Part shown: piece after piece, positions 33,470-43,655 of the stretch
Numbering within the stretch: the first letter of the stretch is position 1
Layout of the letters: every line of letters begins with the position of its first letter
Assembly: GCF_040760005.1 (NCBI RefSeq)
Contig: NZ_CP099760.1
Coordinates: 1,731,501-1,795,500 of the forward strand
Origin: Pseudomonas sp. stari2
GTDB taxonomy: Bacteria; Pseudomonadota; Gammaproteobacteria; Pseudomonadales; Pseudomonadaceae
Direction of reading: 5' to 3'
DNA: 64,000 nt
Notes under the pieces: generated by a model
Databases searched by the model: none
What the model was told of the DNA's origin: nothing
The model's input: only the letters and a program-made list of their open reading frames with translations
Program-made: the position numbers and the translations under genes

Positions 33470-34051
33470 ATGCTAACCCAGGAAGAGGATCAGCAGCTGG
33501 TCGAGCGCGTTCAGCGCGGTGACAAGCGAGCTTTCGATCTGCTCGTGTTGAAGTATCAACACAAAATTCTCGGGTTGATCGTGCGTTTCGTGCACGACAC
33601 CCATGAAGCCCAGGATGTTGCTCAAGAAGCCTTTATCAAGGCTTACCGGGCACTAGGAAATTTCCGCGGAGACAGTGCGTTTTATACGTGGCTTTACCGC
33701 ATCGCCATCAACACGGCGAAAAACTATCTGGTTTCACGCGGCCGCCGGCCGCCGGATAGCGATGTCAGTTCCGAGGATGCAGAGTTCTATGACGGCGATC
33801 ACGGCCTGAAGGACCTCGAATCTCCTGAACGTGCATTGCTGCGGGATGAGATCGAAGGCACCGTCCATCGAACCATTCAGCAACTGCCAGAGGATTTGCG
33901 CACGGCTTTAACTTTGCGCGAATTCGATGGTCTGAGTTACGAGGACATCGCGAGTGTCATGCAATGTCCGGTTGGTACCGTGCGCTCCCGGATTTTCCGC
34001 GCCCGGGAGGCCATCGATAAAGCCCTGCAGCCATTGTTGCAGGAAAACTAA
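33470..34051 (+). CDS. algU: ECF sigma factor AlgU (RpoE homologue)
   Basis: The 193-residue protein is full length for AlgU, with sigma region 2 (DLLVLKYQHKILGLIVRFV, AQDVAQEAFIKAYRALGNF) and region 4 (LREFDGLSYEDIASVMQCPVG). It directs envelope-stress and alginate genes. ATG 33470 follows CGAGGAG. An anti-sigma factor (mucA) follows 31 bp downstream, and AlgU-type promoters precede it. Confidence 0.96.
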   Translation: MLTQEEDQQLVERVQRGDKRAFDLLVLKYQHKILGLIVRFVHDTHEAQDVAQEAFIKAYRALGNFRGDSAFYTWLYRIAINTAKNYLVSRGRRPPDSDVSSEDAEFYDGDHGLKDLESPERALLRDEIEGTVHRTIQQLPEDLRTALTLREFDGLSYEDIASVMQCPVGTVRSRIFRAREAIDKALQPLLQEN

Positions 34052-34082
34052 AGACAGCGGCGACAGCCAAGAGAGGAACGCC

Positions 34083-34670
34083 ATGAGTCGGGAAGCCCTG
34101 CAGGAATCGCTGTCCGCAGTGATGGATAACGAAGCGGACGAACTGGAATTGCGTCGAGTGCTCAACGCACTGGATGATGTTGAAACTCGCGAAACCTGGG
34201 CTCGTTACCAGATCGCTCGGGCAGCCATGCACAAGGATCTACTGCTCCCGCGCCTGGATCTCGCTGCGGCAGTCTCTGCTGCGCTGGAAGATGAAGCCAC
34301 TCCAGCCAAAGTGTCCCGCGGTCCATGGCGCAGCCTGGGTCGTCTGGCTGTTGCAGCCTCGGTGACCGTTGCTGTTCTGGCAGGCGTTCGTCTGTATAAC
34401 CATGACGAAATTGCCGGTGTCGAACTGGCGCAGCAGTCCAATCAGCCAGCGCTGGCGACTCCTCAGGTCAAGGGGCCTGCGGTGCTGGCAGGCTACAATG
34501 AGAGTTCTGAAGCCACTGGTCCTATGGTCAATGGTGTGCTGCAAGGCCAGCCAGGCTGGCACGATCAGCGTTTGCCGGGTTATCTGCGTCAACATGCTCA
34601 GCAAGCTGCGCTGAAAGGTACTGAAAGCGCACTGCCTTATGCACGAGCAGCCAGTCTGGAAAACCGTTAA
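34083..34670 (+). CDS. mucA: anti-sigma factor MucA
   Basis: The 195-residue protein has the RseA-type cytoplasmic domain (MSREALQESLSAVMDNEADE), one TM helix at about 86-103, and a periplasmic tail that is cut by AlgW/MucP in envelope stress. It holds AlgU inactive at the membrane. The frame is intact, so no mucoid-type truncation is seen. Confidence 0.95.
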   Translation: MSREALQESLSAVMDNEADELELRRVLNALDDVETRETWARYQIARAAMHKDLLLPRLDLAAAVSAALEDEATPAKVSRGPWRSLGRLAVAASVTVAVLAGVRLYNHDEIAGVELAQQSNQPALATPQVKGPAVLAGYNESSEATGPMVNGVLQGQPGWHDQRLPGYLRQHAQQAALKGTESALPYARAASLENR

Positions 34671-34678
34671 GGAGGATC

Positions 34679-35641
34679 ATGCGCGCCATACCTCTACTTT
34701 CGCTTCTGCTCAGTGGCTGGTTCATCGTTCCAGCCCACGCCGATGAGGCCCAGGATTGGCTGACCCGCCTGGGCCAGGCCGAGCAGCAGCAAAGCTTTCA
34801 CGGCACATTCGTTTACGAGCGTAACGGTAGTTTTTCTACCCACAGCATCTGGCATCGCGTCCAGAACGGGCAGGTTCGCGAGCGTTTGCTCCAGCTCGAC
34901 GGTTCGGCACAGGAAGTCGTACGCATTGATGGGCATACTCAATGCGTCAGCGGCACCCTGATTGCGGGGCTGGGAGATTCACCAAACTCTGCCGCTCGTC
35001 CTCTCGATCCACAGAAGCTGAAGAATTGGTATGAGCTTGCCGTGATCGGTAAGTCGCGCGTGGCCGGGCGTGACGCGGTAATTGTATCGCTGACGCCACG
35101 GGATCAGTATCGCTACGGATTTGAATTGCATCTGGACAAGGAAACGGGCTTGCCACTCAAGTCGTTGCTGCTCAACGACAAGGGCCAGTTGCTTGAGCGG
35201 TTCCAGTTCACTCGACTGGATACTGCCGAGGTTCCATCCGACAAGGATCTCCAGGCAGCCTCCGACTGCAAGCCTGTCAACCTCGACAGTGACAAGGCTT
35301 CAGCCGTCAAGACCGCGCAGGTCTGGCGATCCGACTGGCTGCCGCCGGGTTTTGAACTCACCAGCAGTTCCTCGCACAAGGACCCTGACACCAAGACCCA
35401 GGTCAACAGTCTGCTGTATGACGATGGTCTGGCGCGTTTCTCGGTGTTCCTGGAACCACTGAACGGGGCCGTCGTCACGGATACCCGGACTCAGCTGGGG
35501 CCAACGGTTGCCGTATCCCGCCGTTTGACTACGCCTCAGGGCGAAATGATGGTGACGGTGGTCGGCGAAATTCCAATCGGTACTGCCGAACGGATTGCCT
35601 TGTCGATACGCAACGATGGCGCTGCAACCAGCAAGCAGTGA
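34679..35641 (+). CDS. mucB: periplasmic MucA-protecting protein MucB
   Basis: The 320-residue protein has a signal peptide (cleavage after PAHA) and the RseB two-domain layout, with a LolA-like N-terminal domain. It binds the MucA periplasmic tail and shields it from proteolysis until lipid or LPS signals release it. It begins 8 bp after mucA, with AAGGAGG upstream. The usual P. aeruginosa neighbour mucC does not follow. Confidence 0.94.
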   Translation: MRAIPLLSLLLSGWFIVPAHADEAQDWLTRLGQAEQQQSFHGTFVYERNGSFSTHSIWHRVQNGQVRERLLQLDGSAQEVVRIDGHTQCVSGTLIAGLGDSPNSAARPLDPQKLKNWYELAVIGKSRVAGRDAVIVSLTPRDQYRYGFELHLDKETGLPLKSLLLNDKGQLLERFQFTRLDTAEVPSDKDLQAASDCKPVNLDSDKASAVKTAQVWRSDWLPPGFELTSSSSHKDPDTKTQVNSLLYDDGLARFSVFLEPLNGAVVTDTRTQLGPTVAVSRRLTTPQGEMMVTVVGEIPIGTAERIALSIRNDGAATSKQ

Positions 35642-35702
35642 GCTGATTTCAGCAGTTTTCACTTCGTGTTCGAGACATGAAATGTTTGCTGAGTATTTTC
35701 AT

Positions 35703-35731
35703 TTGCAAATAATCCGAAAATTTTTTATAGG
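35703..35731 (+). promoter_or_regulatory. sigma-70-like promoter candidate before mucD
   Basis: TTGCAA, a 17-bp AT-rich spacer and TATAGG lie in the 207-bp mucB-mucD gap, about 118 bp before the mucD ATG. It would let mucD be expressed without AlgU. Confidence 0.4.
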
Positions 35732-35848
35732 TCAGATCCTCACGGCTCTGGCCTTGTTTTGTTGTTCCCGGAACAAAAATGCCGGCCTGTAGTTTCCGGT
35801 GTTCCTTGCTCCATATCGCTTAACCCTGCTCGTCGTAACGGGAGCTGT

Positions 35849-37297
35849 ATGTCGATACCAAGCTTGAAGTCTTATCTCTCCATTGTCGCCACCGTGCTTG
35901 TGCTCGGTCAGGCTGTTCCTGCAGTCCAGGCGGCTGATGCGGCCAGTCCGGTCAACCTGCCGGATTTCACCCAGCTGGTCGAACAGGCCTCGCCTGCGGT
36001 GGTGAACATCAGTACCACGCAAAAGCTGCCGGATCGCAAAGTGAACCAGCAGATGCCGGACCTGGAAGGCTTGCCGCCGATGCTGCGTGAGTTTTTCGAA
36101 CGAGGCATGCCGCCGCAACAGCGTTCTCCGCGTGGTGATCGCCAGCGTGAAGCGCAATCGTTGGGTTCGGGCTTCATCATTTCTCCGGACGGCTACATCC
36201 TGACCAACAACCACGTGATCGCCGATGCCGACGAAATTCTCGTTCGCCTGGCAGATCGCAGTGAAATGAAAGCCAAGCTGATCGGCACCGACCCGCGCTC
36301 CGACGTGGCCCTGCTGAAAATCGAAGGCAAGGATCTGCCAGTACTCAAACTCGGCAAATCCCAGGACCTGAAGGCAGGGCAGTGGGTGGTCGCGATCGGT
36401 TCGCCGTTCGGCTTCGATCACACGGTGACCCAAGGCATCGTCAGCGCCGTTGGCCGCAGCCTTCCAAACGAAAACTACGTGCCGTTCATTCAGACCGACG
36501 TGCCGATCAATCCGGGGAACTCCGGTGGTCCGCTGTTCAACCTGAACGGTGAAGTGGTGGGGATCAACTCGCAGATCTACACCCGTTCCGGTGGTTTCAT
36601 GGGTGTTTCGTTCGCTATTCCGATCGACGTTGCCATGGACGTATCCAACCAGCTGAAAAGCGGTGGCAAGGTCAGCCGTGGCTGGTTGGGCGTGGTCATT
36701 CAGGAAGTGAACAAGGATCTGGCCGAATCGTTCGGTCTGGAAAAACCGGCCGGTGCGCTGGTGGCGCAGATCCAGGATGACGGTCCGGCTGCCAAGGGTG
36801 GCCTGCAAGTGGGCGACGTGATCCTGAGCATGAATGGTCAGCCGATCGTCATGTCCGCAGACCTTCCTCATCTGGTCGGTGCACTGAAGGCTGGCGCAAA
36901 GGCCAATCTGGAGGTGATTCGTGAGGGCAAGCGCAAGAATATCGAGCTGACAGTCGGCGCGATTCCTGATGAAGACAAGGAACTGGATGCCCTGCCGAAA
37001 TCCGGTGTCGAGACCAACAGCAATCGCCTCGGTGTTTCGGTCGCTGAGCTGTCTGCAGAACAGAAAAAAACCTACGACCTGAAAGGTGGTGTGGTCATCA
37101 AGGAGGTGCAGGACGGTCCAGCCGCCCTGATCGGCCTGCAGCCAGGCGACATCATCACTCACCTGAACAATCAGGCCATTGGTTCGGCCAAGGAGTTCGG
37201 GGAGATCGCCAAGGCACTGCCGAAGAATCGCTCGGTATCGATGCGGGTTCTGCGTCAGGGTCGCGCCAGCTTCATCACGTTCAAGCTGGCTGAATGA
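35849..37297 (+). CDS. mucD: periplasmic serine protease MucD (DegP/HtrA)
   Basis: The 482-residue protein has a signal peptide (cleavage after VQA), a trypsin-like domain with the triad His122 (TNNHVIAD), Asp152 (SDVALLK) and Ser225 (GNSGGP), and two PDZ domains (about 260-350 and 370-480). It degrades or refolds damaged envelope proteins and dampens AlgU activation. ATG 35849 follows CGGGAG. It ends at a strong bidirectional terminator. Confidence 0.95.
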   Translation: MSIPSLKSYLSIVATVLVLGQAVPAVQAADAASPVNLPDFTQLVEQASPAVVNISTTQKLPDRKVNQQMPDLEGLPPMLREFFERGMPPQQRSPRGDRQREAQSLGSGFIISPDGYILTNNHVIADADEILVRLADRSEMKAKLIGTDPRSDVALLKIEGKDLPVLKLGKSQDLKAGQWVVAIGSPFGFDHTVTQGIVSAVGRSLPNENYVPFIQTDVPINPGNSGGPLFNLNGEVVGINSQIYTRSGGFMGVSFAIPIDVAMDVSNQLKSGGKVSRGWLGVVIQEVNKDLAESFGLEKPAGALVAQIQDDGPAAKGGLQVGDVILSMNGQPIVMSADLPHLVGALKAGAKANLEVIREGKRKNIELTVGAIPDEDKELDALPKSGVETNSNRLGVSVAELSAEQKKTYDLKGGVVIKEVQDGPAALIGLQPGDIITHLNNQAIGSAKEFGEIAKALPKNRSVSMRVLRQGRASFITFKLAE

Positions 37298-37317
37298 TCC
37301 AGTAGCGGTTGAGTAAA

Positions 37318-37348
37318 AAAAACCGCCTCGAAAGAGGCGGTTTTTTTG
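37318..37348. terminator. bidirectional terminator between mucD and bepA
   Basis: AAACCGCCTC / GAGGCGGTTT with a GAAA loop, A-rich before and T-rich after, separates the convergent mucD and bepA genes. Confidence 0.9.
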
Positions 37349-37374
37349 TGTCCGGAGTTTTTCCTGGAGCGGGC

Positions 37375-38808
37375 TTATCCCATCATGTCCTTGATCATGC
37401 GTTCCTGCTCCATCAGTTCGCGCTGACGCGCATCGATACGCGACGACAGCGGGAAGTTGCTGCCGGCCTTGCGTTTGGCGAAGTCCAGTTGCTGGATGGC
37501 CTGGCGATAATCGCCAACCAGCGCGAAGTACTCGGCGCGAGCTTGATGCAGGCCGATGATATTGCCCGACAGGCCGCGGGTCTCAGCCACCTGATACCAG
37601 ACATCCGGATCGTTCGGACGTGATTTCAACAAGCCTTCCAGGGCTTTCTCCGCATCGGCGGTGCGATTCTGTTTTAGTAACAGATCGACTCGCACCTGAT
37701 TCAGCGGATAGTTGCCCGGATACTGAGTCAGCATGCGGTCGACCCGAGACTGCGCCTCCGCAAGACGATTGTTGGTGATATCCAGATCGACCTGGGCGAG
37801 GTTGTAGATGAGCTCGTTCGGCGATTTTTCCAACAGTTGCTTAAGATTCTCCCGCGCTTCATTCAACTGGCCACCCTTGATCTGGGCGATCGCCAGACCA
37901 TAACGGGCCACGTCGTTTTTCGGGTTCTCATCCAGCTGTGCGCGGAAACGCTTCGCGCCAAGGCCCGGGGTTTCCTCGTAGATCAGTTGCACCCGCGCGC
38001 GGATCAGTTGATAGCGCATGCTGTCCTCGATACCACCGGGCTTGGCCTGTTCCGCACGGTTGCGGGTGTCGGCGATACGCGATTCGGTTACCGGGTGAGT
38101 CAGCAGGAATTCGGGAGGCTTGGCGTCGTAGCGGTACTGGCGCATCAGGCGTTCGAACATGGTCGGCATGGCGCGCGGGTCGTAACCGGCCTTCTCCAGG
38201 TTGAGAATGCCGATGCGGTCGGCTTCCTGTTCGTTCTGGCGCGAGAAGGTTCTTTGCGATTGGATCGCCGCTGCCTGAGTACCTGCAATGGTCGCGATTC
38301 CGGCCTCACCGCCACCCGCGGCCGCAATGACGATCCCGGCCAGCAACGCGGCCATCATTGGCACCTGCATCCGCTGCGACGCCTCGACGCCACGAGCGAA
38401 GTGGCGTTGGGACAAGTGAGCCAGTTCGTGAGCCAGTACCGAGGCATATTCGCCCTCGGTCTGGGCATTGAGGAACAGGCCGCCATTGACCCCGACAATC
38501 CCGCCCGGTGCCGCGAAGGCGTTGAGCTGCGGGCTGTTGATCAGGATGAATTCCAGGCGTCGGTCGTTGACCTGGCTGGTTTCCACCAGTTTATAGACGC
38601 TGGACTCGACGTAGTCCTTGAGCTGTGGATCGTTGAGCTGTGAAACCTGGCTGCGCAGCAGCGCCAACCACGCGCGGCCCAGTTGGTATTCCTGTTGTGG
38701 CGAGACAATGGCAGAGCTGGCGTCACCGAGTGATGGCAGGTCGTCGGCGAAGCCCGGTGAGGCGAGCAGGCAAGCGAGCGTCAGCAGGGTAGGGCGCAGA
38801 AATGTCAT
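37375..38808 (-). CDS. bepA: M48 metalloprotease/chaperone BepA (YfgC)
   Basis: The 477-residue periplasmic protein has a signal peptide ending FADDLPS, the zinc motif HELAH at 127-131, a distal Glu in EQEADRIG, and a C-terminal TPR region. It assists or degrades outer-membrane proteins such as LptD. I placed the start at ATG 38808. It is divergent from the tusA-like gene, matching the conserved order of this chromosomal block. Confidence 0.9.
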   Translation of the reverse strand: MTFLRPTLLTLACLLASPGFADDLPSLGDASSAIVSPQQEYQLGRAWLALLRSQVSQLNDPQLKDYVESSVYKLVETSQVNDRRLEFILINSPQLNAFAAPGGIVGVNGGLFLNAQTEGEYASVLAHELAHLSQRHFARGVEASQRMQVPMMAALLAGIVIAAAGGGEAGIATIAGTQAAAIQSQRTFSRQNEQEADRIGILNLEKAGYDPRAMPTMFERLMRQYRYDAKPPEFLLTHPVTESRIADTRNRAEQAKPGGIEDSMRYQLIRARVQLIYEETPGLGAKRFRAQLDENPKNDVARYGLAIAQIKGGQLNEARENLKQLLEKSPNELIYNLAQVDLDITNNRLAEAQSRVDRMLTQYPGNYPLNQVRVDLLLKQNRTADAEKALEGLLKSRPNDPDVWYQVAETRGLSGNIIGLHQARAEYFALVGDYRQAIQQLDFAKRKAGSNFPLSSRIDARQRELMEQERMIKDMMG

Positions 38809-38905
38809 GCACAAAGCCTTAGTCGACAAAGACCTTACTGTAGCCGGACACCGGGCTTGCGACCAGATATTCTAGGCAGCCTGACCCTCTGAACCGGAGT
38901 AACGC

Positions 38906-39145
38906 ATGACCGATGCTGTAGCCCATGACTGTGAACTGGACGCCAGCGGCCTGAATTGCCCGTTGCCGTTGCTCAAGGCCAAGATGGAACTGAACAAGCT
39001 TCCCAGCGGTGCGGTACTCAAGGTGATTGCCACTGACGCCGGCTCGCAACGCGACTTTCGCACCTTTGCCCGGTTGGCCGGTCATACGCTGCTGCGTGAA
39101 GAAGACGAGGCGGGCGTCTACCGTTACTGGTTGAAAAAAGCCTGA
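38906..39145 (+). CDS. TusA-family sulfur carrier
   Basis: The 79-residue protein has the TusA core ASGLNCPLPLLKAKMELNKL with the catalytic cysteine in the CPLP motif. It moves sulfur as a persulfide. It corresponds by context to the P. aeruginosa gene between bepA and perM, linked to molybdenum cofactor maturation and anaerobic growth, rather than the tRNA-thiolation TusA. Confidence 0.85.
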   Translation: MTDAVAHDCELDASGLNCPLPLLKAKMELNKLPSGAVLKVIATDAGSQRDFRTFARLAGHTLLREEDEAGVYRYWLKKA

Positions 39146-39177
39146 AACCGACAGCGTAAAAGACCTAAGGATTATTG

Positions 39178-40248
39178 ATGTTCAAAGTGTTACGCGACTG
39201 GATTCAGCGCTACTTTTCCGATGAGGAAGCCGTGGTGCTGGCGGTGTTGTTGTTTCTCGCCTTCACCGCCGTGCTTACCCTCGGCGGAATGCTCGCGCCC
39301 GTGCTCGCGGGGATGGTGCTGGCGTATCTGATGCAGGGGCTGGTGGTCACCCTGGAGCGTCTGCGAATGCCCGGTGGTGCAGCGGTGGGTCTGGTGTTTG
39401 CGCTGTTCATGGGCGTGCTGTTGTTGTTCATCGTCGTGGTACTGCCGTTGCTCTGGCATCAATTGATCACGCTGTTCAACGAGTTGCCGGGCATGCTCGC
39501 CAAGTGGCAATCGCTGCTGTTGCTGCTGCCGGAGCGCTATCCGCATCTGGTGTCCGACGAGCAGGTGCTGCAAGCCATTGAAGCGGCGCGCGGCGAGATC
39601 GGTAAATTCGGTCAGTGGGCACTGACATTCTCGTTATCGAGCCTGCCGTTGTTGGTGAACATCATGATCTACCTGGTCCTTGTGCCGATTCTGGTGTTCT
39701 TCTTCCTCAAGGATCGGATGATGATCGGCGAGTGGGTGCGCGGCTATTTGCCACGTGAACGGGCACTGATCACCCGGGTTGCCGAGGAAATGAACCGGCA
39801 GATCGCCAACTACATTCGTGGCAAAGTCATCGAAATCGTGATCTGTGGCGGGGTGACCTATATCGCCTTCGTCGCCCTCGGGCTGAACTACGCGGCGCTG
39901 CTGGCGTTGTTGGTGGGCGTGTCGGTGGTGGTGCCGTATGTCGGGGCGGTGGTGGTGACGGTGCCGGTGATGTTGATTGCACTGTTCCAGTGGGGCTGGA
40001 GCGATCAGTTCATCTATCTGATGGCGGTCTACGGAATCATTCAGACCCTGGACGGCAACGTGCTGGTGCCGTTGCTGTTTTCCGAAGCGGTCAACCTGCA
40101 CCCGGTGGCAATCATCTGCGCGGTGCTGTTGTTCGGCGGGTTGTGGGGCTTCTGGGGTGTGTTCTTCGCGATTCCGCTGGCGACGCTGTTCAAGGCTGTG
40201 CTTGATGCGTGGCCGCGCAAGGAACCGGTGGTGGCGCCATTACTCTGA
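39178..40248 (+). CDS. PerM/AI-2E transporter family membrane protein
   Basis: The 356-residue protein has about seven hydrophobic segments and the family motif FGGLWGFWGVFFAIPLATLF near the C-terminus. The family includes putative permeases and autoinducer-2 exporters; the substrate here is unknown. The start ATG 39178 is 32 bp after the TusA-family gene. Confidence 0.8.
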   Translation: MFKVLRDWIQRYFSDEEAVVLAVLLFLAFTAVLTLGGMLAPVLAGMVLAYLMQGLVVTLERLRMPGGAAVGLVFALFMGVLLLFIVVVLPLLWHQLITLFNELPGMLAKWQSLLLLLPERYPHLVSDEQVLQAIEAARGEIGKFGQWALTFSLSSLPLLVNIMIYLVLVPILVFFFLKDRMMIGEWVRGYLPRERALITRVAEEMNRQIANYIRGKVIEIVICGGVTYIAFVALGLNYAALLALLVGVSVVVPYVGAVVVTVPVMLIALFQWGWSDQFIYLMAVYGIIQTLDGNVLVPLLFSEAVNLHPVAIICAVLLFGGLWGFWGVFFAIPLATLFKAVLDAWPRKEPVVAPLL

Positions 40249-40282
40249 AAGCGATTCGGCGCCCGCAAGGGCGCCGAAAGGA

Positions 40283-40756
40283 TCAGGCCTTGTTCAGCGC
40301 CTGAGCAGCGGCCAGCACTGCATCCACGTGACCCGGTACTTTCACGCCGCGCCATTCCTGACGCAGAACGCCATTCCTGTCGATCAGGAACGTGCTGCGA
40401 TCCACGCCCATGTATTCCTTGCCGTAAAGTTTTTTCAGCTTGATCACGTCGAACAGCTGGCAGACGGCTTCGTCCTTGTCGCTGATCAGTTCGAACGGAA
40501 ACTCCTGCTTGCACTTGAAGTTCTCGTGGGACTTCAGGCTGTCGCGGGAGATACCGAAGATTTCCGTGTTGGCAGCCTTGAACGCTGCGTATTGATCGCG
40601 AAAGCCCTGACCTTCGGTGGTACAGCCCGGGGTGCTGTCCTTCGGATAGAAGTAGATCACCACTTGCTTGCCCTTGAGGGCCGAGAGGCTGACGGTCTGC
40701 CCGCTGGTGGCGGGGGCTTCGAAGTCGGCAACCGGTTGATCGATAGCTACGGCCAT
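40283..40756 (-). CDS. bcp: thiol peroxidase Bcp (peroxiredoxin Q)
   Basis: The 157-residue peroxiredoxin has the peroxidatic cysteine in YPKDSTPGCTTEGQGF. It reduces hydrogen and organic peroxides. It is 10 bp downstream of the gcvR-like gene on the same strand. Confidence 0.92.
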   Translation of the reverse strand: MAVAIDQPVADFEAPATSGQTVSLSALKGKQVVIYFYPKDSTPGCTTEGQGFRDQYAAFKAANTEIFGISRDSLKSHENFKCKQEFPFELISDKDEAVCQLFDVIKLKKLYGKEYMGVDRSTFLIDRNGVLRQEWRGVKVPGHVDAVLAAAQALNKA

Positions 40757-40766
40757 GAAAGCTTCC

Positions 40767-41327
40767 TTACATTGGGTTCTGTGGGCGCCACGGTTCGATC
40801 AGTGCGTCGAGGTTCATGGCATCGGCGAAGTCCAGGAACTGGTCGCGCAGCCAGCTGATCTGGGTGCCGGCCGGCAGGGTCACGGTGAACGTGGCGTTGA
40901 GCATGGTGCCGCCGGTCTGCGGTGCCTGATAGGTATCGCAAGTCAGGTTTTCCAGCTCGACGTTGTGATCCATGAAGAACTGGCACAGCTCGTTGATGAT
41001 GTCCGGGCGATAGGCCGAGGACACATAAGCCACGTACGGCAGGGCTTGTGGACGGTTTTCCAGGGCGGCGCTGCGCACCACGTTAACCGTGAACGAATGA
41101 CGTTTGGCCAGGGTTGGCAGGCTGCCTTCCAGGCGGGCCAGGGCGTCCCAGCTGCCGGAGACTTCGAGCACCAGTGCGCTGCACTCGCCGTGACGAGTCA
41201 GACGGGAGGTGACGACCGCGCAGCGGTTTTCATGGCTGGCGCGGCACAGGACGTTGGTCAGCTCCATGGGATTGGCGCCGAGGGCACTGATGACAAGGAA
41301 TTGTTCGCGAACTGTGGGGGTGGACAT
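40767..41327 (-). CDS. GcvR-like ACT-domain regulator
   Basis: The 186-residue protein has two ACT domains (about 8-80 and 95-175), as in the glycine cleavage repressor GcvR. In this position in Pseudomonas it is usually annotated as GcvR. It likely binds an amino acid and acts through a partner protein, since no DNA-binding domain is present. It is divergent from dapA. Confidence 0.8.
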   Translation of the reverse strand: MSTPTVREQFLVISALGANPMELTNVLCRASHENRCAVVTSRLTRHGECSALVLEVSGSWDALARLEGSLPTLAKRHSFTVNVVRSAALENRPQALPYVAYVSSAYRPDIINELCQFFMDHNVELENLTCDTYQAPQTGGTMLNATFTVTLPAGTQISWLRDQFLDFADAMNLDALIEPWRPQNPM

Positions 41328-41639
41328 GCAGCATTCCTAAAGCGATGAGCGGTCGGTAGGGTGAGGGCGTTGAGTGCCGGGACATACCTGTCCGGAAGAC
41401 CCGATTCGCCCGTCGCTACGGCTCCAATAATAAGGAAGCCTAAGGCGGCGACGCTGGAACGGGGCCTGGGAGGCCGAAACGGGGGGCTGGAACCCGGCGT
41501 ACAAGCTGATCAGTACCGATCAAAGTCTGAAGGGTAGCGAAAAGCGGCGCCAAGGGGAATGGCGGCGCTGTACTTCGCTTGTGCAAGCATCTTGGCGCCA
41601 GTACCATTACCGCTCTCTTTTTCCGGCAGGAGCGGTTTC

Positions 41640-42518
41640 ATGATTGCGGGCAGTATGGTGGCACTGGTCACACCCATGGATGCACAAGGGCGTCTTGACT
41701 GGGACAGCCTCAGCAAACTCGTGGACTTCCATCTCAAGAACGGCACCCATGCCATTGTCGCGGTCGGTACTACCGGCGAGTCGGCAACCCTTGATGTAGA
41801 AGAACACATTGCCGTCATCAAAGCCGTGGTCAAACAGGTGGCAGGCCGCATTCCGGTCATCGCCGGTACCGGCGCCAACTCGACCCGCGAAGCCGTCGAG
41901 CTGACCCGCAACGCCAAGGAAGCCGGCGCCGATGCCTGCCTGCTGGTCGTCCCGTACTACAACAAGCCGACCCAGGAAGGCCTGTATCAGCACTTCAAGC
42001 ATATCGCCGAAGCGGTCGATATCCCGCAGATCCTCTACAACGTTCCCGGCCGCACCTCCTGCGACATGCAGGCCGAGACCGTGATCCGTCTGTCCACCGT
42101 GCCGAACATCATCGGTATCAAGGAAGCCACTGGCGACCTGAAACGCGCCAAGGCGATCCTCGACGGCGTGAGCAAGGATTTCATCGTGCTGTCCGGCGAT
42201 GATCCGACCGCAGTCGAGCTGATCCTGCTGGGTGGCAAAGGCAACATTTCCGTCACTGCCAACGTCGCCCCGCGCGAAATGGCCGACCTGTGCGAGGCCG
42301 CGCTCAAGGGCGACGCCGAGACCGCACGGGCCATCAACGAAAAACTGATGCCGCTGCACAAGGACCTGTTCATCGAAGCCAACCCGATTCCGGTGAAGTG
42401 GGCTTTGGTCGAAATGGGCCTGATGCACGAAGGCATTCGCCTGCCGCTGACCTGGCTGAGCGCTCCTTGTCATGAAACGTTGCGCTCGGCCCTGCGCCAG
42501 TGCAGCGTCCTGGTTTAA
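41640..42518 (+). CDS. dapA: 4-hydroxy-tetrahydrodipicolinate synthase
   Basis: The 292-residue TIM-barrel enzyme has [12 protein letters not shown], the Tyr of [12 protein letters not shown], and the Schiff-base lysine in [11 protein letters not shown]. It condenses pyruvate with aspartate semialdehyde in lysine and cell-wall synthesis. I chose ATG 41640, which gives the standard length and follows AGGAGCGG. bamC follows 17 bp downstream, so they are probably one operon. Confidence 0.96.
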   Translation: MIAGSMVALVTPMDAQGRLDWDSLSKLVDFHLKNGTHAIVAVGTTGESATLDVEEHIAVIKAVVKQVAGRIPVIAGTGANSTREAVELTRNAKEAGADACLLVVPYYNKPTQEGLYQHFKHIAEAVDIPQILYNVPGRTSCDMQAETVIRLSTVPNIIGIKEATGDLKRAKAILDGVSKDFIVLSGDDPTAVELILLGGKGNISVTANVAPREMADLCEAALKGDAETARAINEKLMPLHKDLFIEANPIPVKWALVEMGLMHEGIRLPLTWLSAPCHETLRSALRQCSVLV

Positions 42519-42535
42519 TTGAGGAAGTACAACGC

Positions 42536-43651
42536 ATGAAGCGAATGGCCGGACTTTCCGCACTTGCCTTGATTATCTCCAGCACCAGTGGCTGCGGATG
42601 GATCTGGGGCCCGGAAGGTTATTTCCGTGACCGTGGTAGCGACTACCTGGAAGCGAAACAGACTGCACCGATGCAACTGCCAGAAGGTGTCAGCACCTCC
42701 AAGCGTCTGGATCCACTGCTGCCGATCCCGCGCAACGTCGCCGACGATACCGCTACCGGCGAATACGTGGTTCCGCGTCCTCAACCACTGTCGGCGATCG
42801 CTGACGCCAGCGACTACTCGCTGCAGAAGAGCGGTGATTCGCGATGGGTCATGGGTCAGCATCCACCGGCCGAAGTCTGGCCAGTGGCTGTGCAGTTCTT
42901 CCAGGACAACGGTTTCCGTCTGGATGAACAGCGTCCGCAAACCGGTGAATTCACTACCACCTGGCAACATTCCGACGAGCTGTCCGCCGCCATGGCCAAG
43001 CGCCTGAGTGCTGCCGGCGTCGCCGCCGACAGCGAAACCCGCGTACGGGTTCGCATCGAGCCTGGCGTACAGCGCAATACCAGTGAAATCTACGTAGTCA
43101 GCGCCGAGCGTCCTGCCGGCAGCACCGCCAACGTCGACTTCACCAATCGTTCGGTCAATACCGGTCTGGACGCTGCACTGGTCGACGACATGCTCGCGAG
43201 CATGAGCCGTACCTCCGAGAAGGGTGGTTCGGTGTCGATGCTGGCATCGCGTGATTTCGATACCCCGAGCCGCGTCAGCCTCAGCGAGGACGGCAGCGGC
43301 AACCCGGTATTGAACGTCGGTTCCGACCTGGACCGTGCCTGGTCGAGCGTCGGTCGTGCGCTGGAGCAAGGTCAATGGCGCGTTGAAGACATCAACCGCA
43401 GCCTGGGCTTGTACTACATCAACCTGGCCGAAAAAGCCGAGAAGAAAGACGAGAAGCCTGGTTTCTTCAGCAGCCTGTTCGGCAGTGCGCCGACCAAGGA
43501 AGAAGTTGAAGCCCGTGCCGAGCGTTATCAGGTTCGCCTGAGCAAGGTTGGCGATAACGTTCAGGTCACCGTCGAGAAAAACATCAACACCGTTGCGCCG
43601 GCTGATGTGGCTCGCAAAGTGTTGAGCGTGATTCAGGACAATCTGGGCTGA
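42536..43651 (+). CDS. bamC: BAM complex lipoprotein BamC
   Basis: The 371-residue protein has a lipoprotein signal (LIISSTSGC) and the BamC two-domain layout with the flexible N-terminus that contacts BamD. It is part of the machinery that folds outer-membrane proteins. GAGGAAG lies before ATG 42536. Its place after dapA is conserved across gammaproteobacteria. Confidence 0.9.
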   Translation: MKRMAGLSALALIISSTSGCGWIWGPEGYFRDRGSDYLEAKQTAPMQLPEGVSTSKRLDPLLPIPRNVADDTATGEYVVPRPQPLSAIADASDYSLQKSGDSRWVMGQHPPAEVWPVAVQFFQDNGFRLDEQRPQTGEFTTTWQHSDELSAAMAKRLSAAGVAADSETRVRVRIEPGVQRNTSEIYVVSAERPAGSTANVDFTNRSVNTGLDAALVDDMLASMSRTSEKGGSVSMLASRDFDTPSRVSLSEDGSGNPVLNVGSDLDRAWSSVGRALEQGQWRVEDINRSLGLYYINLAEKAEKKDEKPGFFSSLFGSAPTKEEVEARAERYQVRLSKVGDNVQVTVEKNINTVAPADVARKVLSVIQDNLG

Positions 43652-43655
43652 TCCA

